Part shown: positions 26,227 to 34,929 of the stretch, piece after piece
How positions within the stretch are numbered: the stretch's first letter is position 1
Layout of the letters: every line of letters begins with the position of its first letter
Assembly (NCBI GenBank): GCA_958454405.1
Contig: CAUEBO010000003.1
Coordinates: forward strand, 45,320 to 109,319
From: an uncultured Eggerthellaceae bacterium
GTDB lineage: Bacteria; Actinomycetota; Coriobacteriia; Coriobacteriales; Eggerthellaceae
Direction of reading: 5' to 3'
DNA length: 64,000 nucleotides
Program-made: the position numbers and the translations under genes
Notes under the pieces: model-generated
Told to the model about the DNA's origin: nothing
Databases searched by the model: none
What the model saw: the letters and a program-made list of their open reading frames with translations, nothing else

Positions 26227-26304
26227 GTTCGAACGTCGCTTTCTGCCGGGTGTCGAAGGGCTTATGATAGCGCATGGGGCGGCTTCGCGTTGGTGGCGAA
26301 CGGA

Positions 26305-26320
26305 TGTTTCACGTGAAACA
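26305..26320. promoter_or_regulatory. parS: Perfect parS site
   Basis: TGTTTCACGTGAAACA matches the 16-bp Spo0J/ParB consensus exactly. It lies in the gap between carbonic anhydrase and rubrerythrin, about 10.3 kb from the paired sites at 15960 and 15995. Confidence 0.88.
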
Positions 26321-26472
26321 TCCGAAAGCGTCGGTGCCGTGACGGCCGAGCGTGCGGGCACCGAACGATCGAGCATGTCGGGGCCGTACCCGCTGAGCGC
26401 GCCGCTGAAACGGCCGAAGGCGTTGCCGCCCCGGCGGCTTTCCGTGTTGTTGCACCGGCGAGCGGGCATCCG

Positions 26473-26508
26473 AAAAACGAAGCGGCCGCCACGAGGACGG
26501 CCGCTTCG
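26473..26508 (-). terminator. Rho-independent terminator of rubrerythrin
   Basis: An 11-bp perfect stem (26478-26488 with 26498-26508; CGAAGCGGCCG) and 9-base loop, followed on the minus strand by TTTTT (complement of 26473-26477). Confidence 0.85.
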
Positions 26509-26532
26509 GAAGCTGCTTGGAAATCGGACGGC

Positions 26533-27135
26533 TTAAAACGCCTTGAACGTGGACTTGGGGCAGAAGCAGATGGGGCACTTCTCGAAATCCTCGCCCTTGT
26601 GGATGTAGCCGCAGACGGGGCACAGATAGAACGTGTCGTCGTCCGGAGCGTCGATGTCGTTGTACGCGGCCAGGTAGCGCTCGGCGTGCACGGATTCAGC
26701 CAGCTTGGCGCGGGTGAACACCTGCACGGCCTTGGCGTTGCCCTCTTCCTGGGCCTTCTTGATGAACGCCGGGTACATGTCGGAGGTCTCGAAGATCTCG
26801 CCCTGGGCGCCGGAGATGAGGTTCAGGTCGGTCTGGACGCCTTCGGCCTCCGGGGCGGCGGGCTTCTCGTAGCCGGGCTCCATCTCGGAGACGAGCGCGT
26901 ACTCCAAGCCGATGTGGATCTGCTCGGCGGCCGAGGTGGCCTCGAACAGGCGGGCGATCTGGTCGTAGCCCTGCTCCTTGGCGGCCTTGGCGAAAGCGGC
27001 GTACTTCGCGGAAGCGCCGGTCTCGCCGCCGATGGCGGCCTTCAGGTTCTCGAGCGTGGTGCCGACTTCGCAGGTGCCGAAGCCGTTCATGTTGGTGGAG
27101 TTTTCAGCGGTAGGGGCGGCGGAACGTACTTTCAT
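26533..27135 (-). CDS. rbr: Rubrerythrin
   Basis: 200 residues. A ferritin-like four-helix domain supplies the di-iron ligands (GETGASAKYAAFA, AAEQIHIGLEYA, AESVHAERYLAAY). A C-terminal rubredoxin domain has two CxxC pairs (LCPVCGYIH, KCPICFCP). It reduces hydrogen peroxide in the cytoplasm of anaerobes. ATG 27135 follows AAGGAG at 8 bases. The N-terminal 25 residues before ENLKAAI are an extra low-complexity extension with one cysteine. A Fur-like palindrome lies upstream and a strong terminator follows, so it is monocistronic and probably iron- or peroxide-controlled. Confidence 0.95.
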   Translation of the reverse strand: MKVRSAAPTAENSTNMNGFGTCEVGTTLENLKAAIGGETGASAKYAAFAKAAKEQGYDQIARLFEATSAAEQIHIGLEYALVSEMEPGYEKPAAPEAEGVQTDLNLISGAQGEIFETSDMYPAFIKKAQEEGNAKAVQVFTRAKLAESVHAERYLAAYNDIDAPDDDTFYLCPVCGYIHKGEDFEKCPICFCPKSTFKAF

Positions 27136-27176
27136 AGGTGGGACTCCTTCTCGTCTATCCGGTCTCATCTGCTCTT

Positions 27177-27195
27177 AATGAGAATCAATCTCAAT
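27177..27195. promoter_or_regulatory. Fur/PerR-like box upstream of rubrerythrin
   Basis: TGAGA-ATCAA-TCTCA (27179-27193) inside AATGAGAATCAATCTCAAT, 44 bases before the rubrerythrin ATG. It resembles the 7-1-7 Fur-family operator with TGA-x-AAT half sites, so iron or peroxide control is plausible. Confidence 0.6.
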
Positions 27196-27275
27196 AAGGC
27201 TATTGTAGCGCGCATCGTATCGACGCGCAAGGGGATAATCGATGCGGTTGCCCGATTCTCACAACGTTCACAACG

Positions 27276-27283
27276 CCCCCCCC
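27276..27283. repeat. C8 homopolymer in intergenic region
   Basis: Eight C in a row, 127 bases before the antiporter start. It could vary in length and alter promoter spacing, but no promoter is seen next to it. Confidence 0.3.
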
Positions 27284-27409
27284 GGCGCGTGCGCGCGATC
27301 GCAAGGAGGAAATGAAGGGAAGCTCGATGTACAATGGGGACGCATCGGCTGAAACGCGTTCGGCGGTGCGCCCATCTGGAATCGACGACATGTTCGGGGG
27401 AGGGTCGGC

Positions 27410-29785
27410 ATGGTTGGAATACCTCAGCTCGTGACCGACTTGGCCCTGCTCATGGCTGTGGCCGCCGTGACCACGATCGTTTGCAAGCTCATCAAGCAGC
27501 CCGTCTTGCTGGGATACGTGGTCGCTGGTTTCCTGATCAGTCCGACGGTCGGCTGGATTCCCAACGTGGGCGACGCCGAGGGCATTGCAGCCTGGTCCGA
27601 GATCGGCGTGATCTTCCTCATGTTCGGCTTGGGGCTGGAGTTCAGCATCGTGCGGCTGTCGACCATCGGAAAGGGCGCGTTCATCGTGGCGATCACGGTG
27701 ATGGGCTGCATGATGGCGACGGGCATGGCGCTGGGCACGATGCTGGGGTGGTCGTTCTACACGAGCCTTTTCCTGGGCGCCATGCTCTCCGTTTCTTCGA
27801 CCATGATCGTGTCGAAGGTGTACGACGAGCTGGGCTGCAAGGGCAAGAAATTCGCCGAGCTGGCGCTGGGGGCGCTCGTCATCGAAGACATCGTCGCCGT
27901 GTTCCTGATGGTGGTGCTCTCGACCGTCGTGGTGGGCCGCGCGGAGGGCGGGGAGATGGTGCTCGGCCTTGCGAGGATGGTGCTGTATCTGGTCATCTGG
28001 TTCGTGCTGGCCGTGCTCATCGTGCCGAGCGTGCTGAAGCGGGTCGCGCGGGCGCTCAACGACGAGATACTCATCACGGTGTCGGTCGCGCTGTGCCTGG
28101 CGATGGTGATGGTGGCCAACGCGATCGGGTTCTCGGCGGCGCTCGGGGCCTTCCTGGCAGGCTCCATCTTGGCGGGCACGGCGCTCGCCCATCGGGTCGA
28201 GGGGCTGTTCAAACCTGTGAGGGATCTGTTCGGAGCCGTGTTCTTCGTGTCCGTGGGCATGATGGTGTCGCCGTCTCAAATCGGGGAGAACGCCGTGCCC
28301 ATCGCGATCATCGTGCTGGTGGTGCTGGTGGGCATGCCGCTGTTCAGCGGCATCGGCGCCCTGCTGGCGGGCCAGTCGCTCAAAACCGCGGTCAAGTGCG
28401 GCCTGAGCCTGTCGCAAGTTGGCGAATTCTCGTTCATCATCGCATCGCTGGGGGTGTCGCTGGGGGTGATGGACGGGTTCCTGTACCCGGTCATCGTCGC
28501 GGTGTCCGTCGTCACCACGCTTACCACGCCGGTGTTCGTCAGAAGCTCGGACGGACTCTACCGTCTGCTCGTGAGGGTGCTGCCGCAATCCGTGCTCGAT
28601 CGCTTGGTGTACCGCAAGGAGCCGGACGGCGGCAAGGAAGCTGCGACCGCGGTGGAGTACGCCAAACATTGGGCCCTGCGCATCGCCATGGTCATCGTGG
28701 CGGCCATCGCCTCGGCGGAGGTTCTCTCCCGGTTCGTGAAGCCGCTGCTGCGGGGATACGTTGCCGAGCCGGCGCTGGGCCTTGCGCTGTCGGTGGTGGG
28801 CATCCTGGTGACCGGCGCGTTCATGGCGAACCTGTTCTATGGGAATCGGAAGGGCGAGATCCGGCTGCTTTGGATAGGAGGCAAGGCGGCCTCCGCGGTG
28901 CTCGTCCTGTCGATGCTGGCCGGCGTTGTCGTGTCCAGCCTTTCCATCGTCTTCATCATCTACGTTCTGGAGGGCGTGTTCTCGTGGTGGTTCGTGCTGC
29001 TCGCCTTCCTGCTGGCCGCGCTGCTCGCGCGTTCGCGGGCCATCCATTCGGGCTTCCTCAGGCTGGAATCCGGATTTCTGGGGAATCTGAATGAGAACGC
29101 CATGGCCGAGCGCAAGGCGGAGCTTGACGACGAGGAGCATGCGAATTGGGTGGAGCAGCGCCTTTACGTGGTGCAGGTTGCTGCAACGGGCAAGTCCAGC
29201 AGGCTCGTGCGCATGCGCTCGGCGGACTACTTGTCGGGCGTCGCCTTCAACCTTGACCTCGTCGCCATCGAACGCGACGGCCGGCTGGTGGGAGAGGACC
29301 TGGTGCCGCGCTTGACCAAGGAGGATCTGGGCCGCCGCATCAACGATCCGGACGATCCGCTGGGCATACGCGAAGGCGATCTCCTGACGTTTCTGGGCAC
29401 GGAAGACGAAGTGGACTCGTATGTGCAGAAGCTGCTCAAGGACGACATGATCGAGGAGGGCGAGGCGGACAGCGTCACGTTGGAGGAGTATCTGCGCAGC
29501 GGACGGGCTCCGCGGGAGGCGCGCTGCTTTTCGTTCGAGGTGGGGCCGGCGTCGGAGTTCCGGGGCAAGAGCATCGCGTCGATCGACTTCATGGGCGCCT
29601 ACGGCAGCCTGGTGGTGGCGTTCGAGCACAGCGCCCGCATCGTGATGAAGCCGAGCAGGAACACGATCCTCTCGCAGGGCGATCGCGTCTGGGTGTTCGC
29701 GGACCAGGTGATGGCCGAACCGCTTCTCGCCCTGCTTGGCGGCGAGGGGGAGGTTGCGGTTGCCGGCAGCCCGACGGCGGCTTGA
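27410..29785 (+). CDS. CPA2-family cation:proton antiporter with TrkA-C domains (KefB-like)
   Basis: 791 residues. Residues 1-390 form about twelve helices of the Na+/H+ exchanger CPA2 fold, including LGYVVAGFLISP, FGLGLEFS and the ion-site LVIEDIVAVFLM. A second hydrophobic block of four or five helices (about 420-550) is followed by two TrkA-C-like regulatory domains (about 590-680 and 700-785), judged from GDLLTFLGTEDEV and GDRVWVFA. The extra membrane block between antiporter and regulatory part is unusual compared with E. coli KefB. It probably exchanges K+ or Na+ for H+ under nucleotide control. ATG 27410 follows GGGGGAGGG. A hairpin terminates it. Confidence 0.88.
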   Translation: MVGIPQLVTDLALLMAVAAVTTIVCKLIKQPVLLGYVVAGFLISPTVGWIPNVGDAEGIAAWSEIGVIFLMFGLGLEFSIVRLSTIGKGAFIVAITVMGCMMATGMALGTMLGWSFYTSLFLGAMLSVSSTMIVSKVYDELGCKGKKFAELALGALVIEDIVAVFLMVVLSTVVVGRAEGGEMVLGLARMVLYLVIWFVLAVLIVPSVLKRVARALNDEILITVSVALCLAMVMVANAIGFSAALGAFLAGSILAGTALAHRVEGLFKPVRDLFGAVFFVSVGMMVSPSQIGENAVPIAIIVLVVLVGMPLFSGIGALLAGQSLKTAVKCGLSLSQVGEFSFIIASLGVSLGVMDGFLYPVIVAVSVVTTLTTPVFVRSSDGLYRLLVRVLPQSVLDRLVYRKEPDGGKEAATAVEYAKHWALRIAMVIVAAIASAEVLSRFVKPLLRGYVAEPALGLALSVVGILVTGAFMANLFYGNRKGEIRLLWIGGKAASAVLVLSMLAGVVVSSLSIVFIIYVLEGVFSWWFVLLAFLLAALLARSRAIHSGFLRLESGFLGNLNENAMAERKAELDDEEHANWVEQRLYVVQVAATGKSSRLVRMRSADYLSGVAFNLDLVAIERDGRLVGEDLVPRLTKEDLGRRINDPDDPLGIREGDLLTFLGTEDEVDSYVQKLLKDDMIEEGEADSVTLEEYLRSGRAPREARCFSFEVGPASEFRGKSIASIDFMGAYGSLVVAFEHSARIVMKPSRNTILSQGDRVWVFADQVMAEPLLALLGGEGEVAVAGSPTAA

Positions 29786-29786
29786 A

Positions 29787-29814
29787 CTGGGCGGAGCTGA
29801 TCGGCTCCGCCCAG
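29787..29814. terminator. Hairpin between convergent antiporter and surface-protein genes
   Basis: An 11-bp perfect stem (CTGGGCGGAGC/GCTCCGCCCAG) with loop TGATCG, two bases after the antiporter stop and 17 before the end of the opposite gene. No long T-tract. Confidence 0.55.
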
Positions 29815-29830
29815 CTGCTGCTTCCGTCCG

Positions 29831-32800
29831 TCAGGAACGACGGCGAGATGCTATGCCAGCCGCTGCCAGGACGGCAATCATAAGCGCTGCCAGGGCGATG
29901 GGGGCGGTGGGCGTGGAGTCGCCTGTCGATGCCAGCGTCGCCTTGCCCCCATTGCCGCCTTCGGGCGGCACGGGGTTCGGCTCCGGCGCATCCGGGTAGT
30001 CCGCGCGTCCGTACAGCACCATGCTGCCGGTGCTGCCTGTGGGAATCTGGGTCGCGGCCTTCTGGGTGAACAGGGAATCGGCGAACCAGGCATTCGTGCC
30101 CGTCATGGCGCCCTCGAACAGCGGCGCCTGTATGGTCACCGCGTCGTGTACCGTGTACGAGTGGGGGTTGTCGCTCGGGTTCGTTCCGGCGAACGCCGAG
30201 TAGTAGATGGGGTACTCGATGAGCGACCACTTCGCCTGCAGCTCGACATCGTGGGTCAGCCCTCGTGGGATATACGCGACGGGTTGGTCGAGCACGGTGC
30301 CGTCGACCACCGGATACCAGCCCTCGAACGCGTAGCCGGCCTTCGTCGGGTTCTTCAGCGTGACCGTGGGACTGTCGTTGGTGAGCGCCGTTGGGTTGCC
30401 AGGGTCGTTCGTGCCTCCGTCCAGGGCGTAGCTAATGTTGTATTCATCCTGGAGCCATTTGCCGTGCACCGTTGTCGTCTCGCCCGGCGCGAGCGGAGCG
30501 AAGGGGAAGGACAGCGGCAGGGTGAAGTCGGTGTCGAAATACCAGCCATCGAACTGGGCGCCCACCATCAGCGGCTCGAGGTCGGGCGGTGCCATGTTCT
30601 GCGCCACGGCCACCTTGTACGCGCCGTCGTTGGACGACGCGTCCTGCTCATCCAGGCCGGGCAGGGTGCCGTCCGTGTCGAGGGCGAGGTAGTGGGCCTT
30701 GTGGGGCGTGCGGTCGAGCTCAACCTTGCCGTAGTTGATAAAGAGCCGCGTGCTTGATTCCGTCCACTTGGCTGCGCCTTGCGTGTCGGGTTTGAACGTT
30801 ATCTCAACCTGATACACCTCTGGGCGGCCGGCGCCGTCCCAACGGTCCGACTGGTTTACCGTGTCGAATTCCCACGAATGCCGCCCCTCTGGGTCGAGGC
30901 TGGTTTTCGGCAGGCCGGCCTTTGCTTGCGTGAGGGTGATGTCGTCGAAGAGGTTCTTGTAGTACGCCGTTGCCTCTACGGTGCCCGTGCAGGCGGCTCC
31001 GTTGGAATCCATCACCTGAACATGCAGGTTGCCCGTCGTTCCGTCTGCCAAGAAGAACTCGTCGCCATGAAGGGACGCGTCCGTTCCGTCGTTCTTGGTG
31101 AACGAGAACTCGATGCTCGGCACCAATCTTGCTGCGGCGTTCGCATCGTCGTTCGACATGACGTTGGCTTGGTCGTCGGCTGAGGCGTTCGCATCATCGT
31201 TCGGCATGACGTTGGTCTGGTCGTCGATTTTGAGCATGGCCGGCTTGGATTTAGTGGATGGCAACTGGCCGTTCATTGCTGTCTGATCGGTTGCTTCGAC
31301 GTAATACAGCGTATTGTTGTCGAGTCTCGACACGTTGGAAACGGTGAGCGTGGGCCCGGTCTCCCCCTCGATGGGCTTCCATTCGTCGTAATAGAAGCTG
31401 TTGGCCGTATTGAGGCGGTACCATTGGTAATCCAGCTGCTCGCCGCGCTGCGACTCGGCAGACGCGCTGAACGTGGCCGTGCCGCCCAAGGGAACCAAGG
31501 CGTTCTCGGGTTGTGTGGAGAACACGGGCGCTATCGCACTGTTGGTGGCGAAACCCGTCAGCGTGCGACCCATGGCGCTTGGATTGTTCTTGTTCTTGTC
31601 GTCATAGGCTTGGAAGCGGATGCTCTGCGTGCCTCCCGGCTCCAAACCTCCGGTGGTGAACGTGTTCGCATTGCCGCTTACCACGTTGCTGCTGGGTACG
31701 TGCCAGACATCGTTGCTCGGCAGCGCCACGCCGTAGGCGCCGGCGGGGCGGGTGGTGGCGTTGCTCCATGCCCACACGATTTCACTGTCCGTGGCGCTGT
31801 ACACGATGGGGTAGCGCGGCAGGCTCTTGGGGGTGGTGGCGGGGCCGGTTCCGGTGACCACGTAGCCGATGACGTAGGGGTTGGCCTTCACCGCATCGGT
31901 CCGCCAGATTGCCATCTGCACGCTGTGGGAGTAGCCGCCGTACGCATTGCTGTCGGGCAACTGCGGCAGGTCGGTTTCGAACGTTGTGCCAGTGGCATCG
32001 GACTGCACCCAGCTGGCACCCCCGGTCGCTTGGAGCTTCCAGCCTCCTTGGGCCGATGCCGATGCCGCCGCAAAAAACGAGATGCTGGCGGATACTGCCA
32101 CCGACAGGCCCCCGCCCAAGGAGAGGTTGAACCCGTTTTTGAGCTCTGACGTTTCACTGACCTCCACCGACACCTTCGTGCTGGCATTGCCGACGGGTGA
32201 AACGCTTTGGGCGTTGCCCGTTTCGAGCTTGAAGCTGTTCGACTGGTTCGGTATCTGCCCTATTGCGTTGGGGTAGGTGGTCGGGTCGCCCACGGTGCGG
32301 CTGTTTCCGAACAGCGCGTTCTTATCGAGCGTCTCGATATCAGGCGACGCGTGTTTTGCCGCGGCTTGGTTGTACTGCTCGAGGGTGAGCATGCTCAGGG
32401 CGGAGTCGTACGTGTTGACCACTTTGCAGGGCACGGTGGTGCCCGGGTGCATGGTGTCTACGAGACTCTGATCCCACTGCTTGTCTGCGGGGGCGTTTGC
32501 GTTGTAGGTGTCAAGGTACTCTTGGGTTATGAGGAATTCGGGCACCCACACTTCGTATTCGTATATCACTACCGGCGTTGCGGAGCATACCACCATATCT
32601 CGTCCCGAATTCTCCGTGTAGCTCACCGAATGGGTTACCTGGTTCGAGGCGTAGTAGCTGCCCAGGTAGTTGGCGAACACCTCGGCGTTGAATCCGCCGC
32701 CCATTTTCACATCGTTTCCCAGAAGGCCGCCGCCGAGCAACAGATCTGCTGATATGTTCAAGCCGCCTCCAAAACTCCAGTTGCCTTCGGTGCCTTCGGC

Positions 32801-34780
32801 ATGGCTCGTGCTGATGCCGAACGACGTCGATCCGACCTGATAATCGTCAACGCCGACAAGCTCGCCCCAGTACGGCACGCCCTCCATCACGGCGATGGGT
32901 TCGGGCGCGCTCCACCCGTACGTCTTCGATTTCAGCTTGAACTGCATCGCGTTTTTGGTGTTGGCTTCCACCGTGCACAACGTGAGGAAGGTGCCGTTGT
33001 CGTGGCTCTTCTTGTTGTGCATGAAGCCGAGGTCGGTGTCGAACTGCTTGAGCTGGCCGTTCTGCTCGTACACCCAGCGCACGTCGTAGGATACGGTCTT
33101 GTCCCGCCCCGACGAGGTGGTGCCGCTCTGCACGATGAGCTGCTCGGTGTCCACGTTCATCTTCGCGAAGTTGCCGCTGGCGGCCGTCTTGATGAACGCG
33201 TTCGACCCGCTCACGTCCATATGGAACTGGTCGGTGAAGGTGCCGCCCTTGAAGAGGTCGGCCTCGGTGCTTTCCGGGTTCCCGCCCGTGGAGGAGAGCG
33301 TGAACACGTAGCCTTCCAAAAACAGGGCGTTGTTCTGATCGCGCAGGTACTTCCCCGATGCCATGGCAACCGGTTCGCACATCTCGAACGTCACGTTCAT
33401 GTTGTCGAGCGCGCTCACTTCCTGTGGCTTGTCCCAAACGGGCTGGTACGCGCCCCGCGATTCGTTGTAGGCGATCATCTGCACGAGGTTCGTGCGGGCG
33501 TCCATCCGGCCCATCTTGTCGTTCTTGTCGTAGGTGTTGCGGTTGCCCGCCAGGATAAGCTCGGGCACGCCGTTGTCATTGAGGTCGGTGACGACGGTGG
33601 AGGCGAAGCGCATCCGCTCTGAGCCGTAATTGGGGGAGTAGCGGAACACTTCCTGGAACGTGTTGGTGGCGTGTCCGGTGAACTTCGAATAGATGGACAT
33701 GACGGTGGATTGGTCGCGCTTGTCCAGGCCGTTGTAGTTGGTGTAGGGCATGCTCACGGTGATGGCGAGGTCGTCGTGGTCGATGCCCTCGGTGGTGCGT
33801 GGGATGACGGAGAGGTTCACGATGGGCAGGTACCAGTTCTTGAACGTACCGCCGAACTGGCTGCCCAGGCTGGACAGTGGAACGCTCCAATCGCTCTTGA
33901 AGAAGCCTACGCCTTTCGCGTACGCGTAGAAGTCGATCCGGGGGGTGTGGGCGTCCGGCACGTATACCGCCAGCTCGCCGTATCCGTCTCCATCGAAGTC
34001 GCCCCCGGCCAGAGCGGTCAAGCCGAGCGATCCGTCCTGGTCGATGGCGTCGAGCCTTTGCAGGTCGTCCTTCTGGCCGCTGACGAGGTCAAGGTTCGCC
34101 TGGCCTATCTTTTGCGGGCTCGCGCCGTCCTTCTCGAAGCGCCAGAGCTGGATTTCCTGGCGGCTTCTGCGGTCGGCATCGCTCGAGCCCGTCGAGGTTC
34201 CCACGTAGATGTTGCTGATGGCGACCAAGTTCTCGCCTTCGTTTCTATTGGGAACCGCGCACGAGTTGTTGGCGTGGTACTGGAAATGCTGGTAGTCGGT
34301 GGCGTTCAGCTTCTTCGTGCCGCCCACGTCGTTTTTCAGCATGGAGTCGAGCGATGCGCCGGACGTTCCCAGGTTCACCAGGCTGTCGGCGACCGAGAAC
34401 TGCCCCTGGTCGTAATCGCCGCGGTTCATGTAGCTGACGTAGAGGTTCTGCGGGTTGAGGCCCTTATAGCCCGAGGCGGGATCTTCGCTCGTATCGCCGT
34501 TGAAGTCCAACGGCGTCTGGGAGGTGTCCAGGCCGAAGTCGCCGTAGGCGCTGGGGTCGTCGAAGTAGTTCTGCGCTTGGGAGGCGTCGTTGGCAGTCGC
34601 TTCGGGCCCCGAAGCTTCCCCTTCGGCCCAGGCGTGCGTCGTGGTTGCAAGCCCTCCTGCAAGGCCGAGCGATGCTGCCAGCACGAAGGCCAAGGTCGTG
34701 CGCAGCAGGCGCTGGGCTCCATTGCATGGATCGCCGCCAATCGCGTGCGCGGACGGCAGCGCGCGATAGGTTCGTTTCAT
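29831..34780 (-). CDS. Giant secreted surface protein with FG-GAP-like, Ig-like and InlB-type repeats and an LAxTG cell-wall anchor
   Basis: 1649 residues. A Sec signal peptide ends near residue 52 (THAWAEG). Residues 200-450 contain FG-GAP/VCBS-like blades with calcium-loop motifs (DFDGDGYGEL about 263; DLNDNGVPEL about 395). Two glycine/serine/alanine-rich amphipathic stretches follow (about 664-693 and 884-915), resembling membrane-inserting hairpins. Then come an immunoglobulin-like domain (about 1084-1170, with YQWYRL), a short 16-residue tandem repeat (about 1185-1215), and InlB-B/Flg_new-like repeats (about 1420-1520, ending AFEGWYPVVDG). The C-terminus is LASTGD (1616-1621), a hydrophobic helix and RRRS, a sortase signal of the LAxTG type. 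Function is probably adhesion or host contact. It is divergent from a LAL regulator. Codon usage looks less GC-rich than its neighbours. Confidence 0.85.
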   Translation of the reverse strand: MKRTYRALPSAHAIGGDPCNGAQRLLRTTLAFVLAASLGLAGGLATTTHAWAEGEASGPEATANDASQAQNYFDDPSAYGDFGLDTSQTPLDFNGDTSEDPASGYKGLNPQNLYVSYMNRGDYDQGQFSVADSLVNLGTSGASLDSMLKNDVGGTKKLNATDYQHFQYHANNSCAVPNRNEGENLVAISNIYVGTSTGSSDADRRSRQEIQLWRFEKDGASPQKIGQANLDLVSGQKDDLQRLDAIDQDGSLGLTALAGGDFDGDGYGELAVYVPDAHTPRIDFYAYAKGVGFFKSDWSVPLSSLGSQFGGTFKNWYLPIVNLSVIPRTTEGIDHDDLAITVSMPYTNYNGLDKRDQSTVMSIYSKFTGHATNTFQEVFRYSPNYGSERMRFASTVVTDLNDNGVPELILAGNRNTYDKNDKMGRMDARTNLVQMIAYNESRGAYQPVWDKPQEVSALDNMNVTFEMCEPVAMASGKYLRDQNNALFLEGYVFTLSSTGGNPESTEADLFKGGTFTDQFHMDVSGSNAFIKTAASGNFAKMNVDTEQLIVQSGTTSSGRDKTVSYDVRWVYEQNGQLKQFDTDLGFMHNKKSHDNGTFLTLCTVEANTKNAMQFKLKSKTYGWSAPEPIAVMEGVPYWGELVGVDDYQVGSTSFGISTSHAEGTEGNWSFGGGLNISADLLLGGGLLGNDVKMGGGFNAEVFANYLGSYYASNQVTHSVSYTENSGRDMVVCSATPVVIYEYEVWVPEFLITQEYLDTYNANAPADKQWDQSLVDTMHPGTTVPCKVVNTYDSALSMLTLEQYNQAAAKHASPDIETLDKNALFGNSRTVGDPTTYPNAIGQIPNQSNSFKLETGNAQSVSPVGNASTKVSVEVSETSELKNGFNLSLGGGLSVAVSASISFFAAASASAQGGWKLQATGGASWVQSDATGTTFETDLPQLPDSNAYGGYSHSVQMAIWRTDAVKANPYVIGYVVTGTGPATTPKSLPRYPIVYSATDSEIVWAWSNATTRPAGAYGVALPSNDVWHVPSSNVVSGNANTFTTGGLEPGGTQSIRFQAYDDKNKNNPSAMGRTLTGFATNSAIAPVFSTQPENALVPLGGTATFSASAESQRGEQLDYQWYRLNTANSFYYDEWKPIEGETGPTLTVSNVSRLDNNTLYYVEATDQTAMNGQLPSTKSKPAMLKIDDQTNVMPNDDANASADDQANVMSNDDANAAARLVPSIEFSFTKNDGTDASLHGDEFFLADGTTGNLHVQVMDSNGAACTGTVEATAYYKNLFDDITLTQAKAGLPKTSLDPEGRHSWEFDTVNQSDRWDGAGRPEVYQVEITFKPDTQGAAKWTESSTRLFINYGKVELDRTPHKAHYLALDTDGTLPGLDEQDASSNDGAYKVAVAQNMAPPDLEPLMVGAQFDGWYFDTDFTLPLSFPFAPLAPGETTTVHGKWLQDEYNISYALDGGTNDPGNPTALTNDSPTVTLKNPTKAGYAFEGWYPVVDGTVLDQPVAYIPRGLTHDVELQAKWSLIEYPIYYSAFAGTNPSDNPHSYTVHDAVTIQAPLFEGAMTGTNAWFADSLFTQKAATQIPTGSTGSMVLYGRADYPDAPEPNPVPPEGGNGGKATLASTGDSTPTAPIALAALMIAVLAAAGIASRRRS
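31136..31226. repeat. 48-bp tandem duplication in surface-protein gene
   Basis: Two units offset by 48 bases (31136 and 31184) encode DDQ-x-NVM-x-NDDANA twice, an acidic linker after the Ig-like domain. The copies differ at a few positions. The length stays in frame, so repeat number could vary without loss of the protein. Confidence 0.8.
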
Positions 34781-34830
34781 GGTGCTGCTCCTTCGATGGT
34801 GGACGGGTCGGAAGATATTCCTACCTATCC

Positions 34831-34889
34831 ACTATAGGAAGGACGGCGGCGGATCAACATCATCCAGTATGAGGTTTTGGCGGTATAAT
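34831..34889. promoter_or_regulatory. Divergent promoters of surface protein and LAL regulator
   Basis: For the regulator there is a perfect TATAAT (34884-34889), 41 bases before the ATG, without a clear -35. For the surface gene on the minus strand there is TATAGT (34831-34836), with TGTTGA 17 bases upstream (34854-34859). The two -10 boxes are only about 48 bases apart, so one bound regulator could act on both. Confidence 0.5.
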
Positions 34890-34929
34890 TCCGCAAGACG
34901 AGGTTGTACCGAAGGGAAGGCGCGGTGCC

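Noticed and set aside
27276..27283. C8 tract as a phase-variation site
   Set aside because: It is shorter than usual slippage tracts, lies in no reading frame, and no promoter elements flank it at a spacing that would matter.
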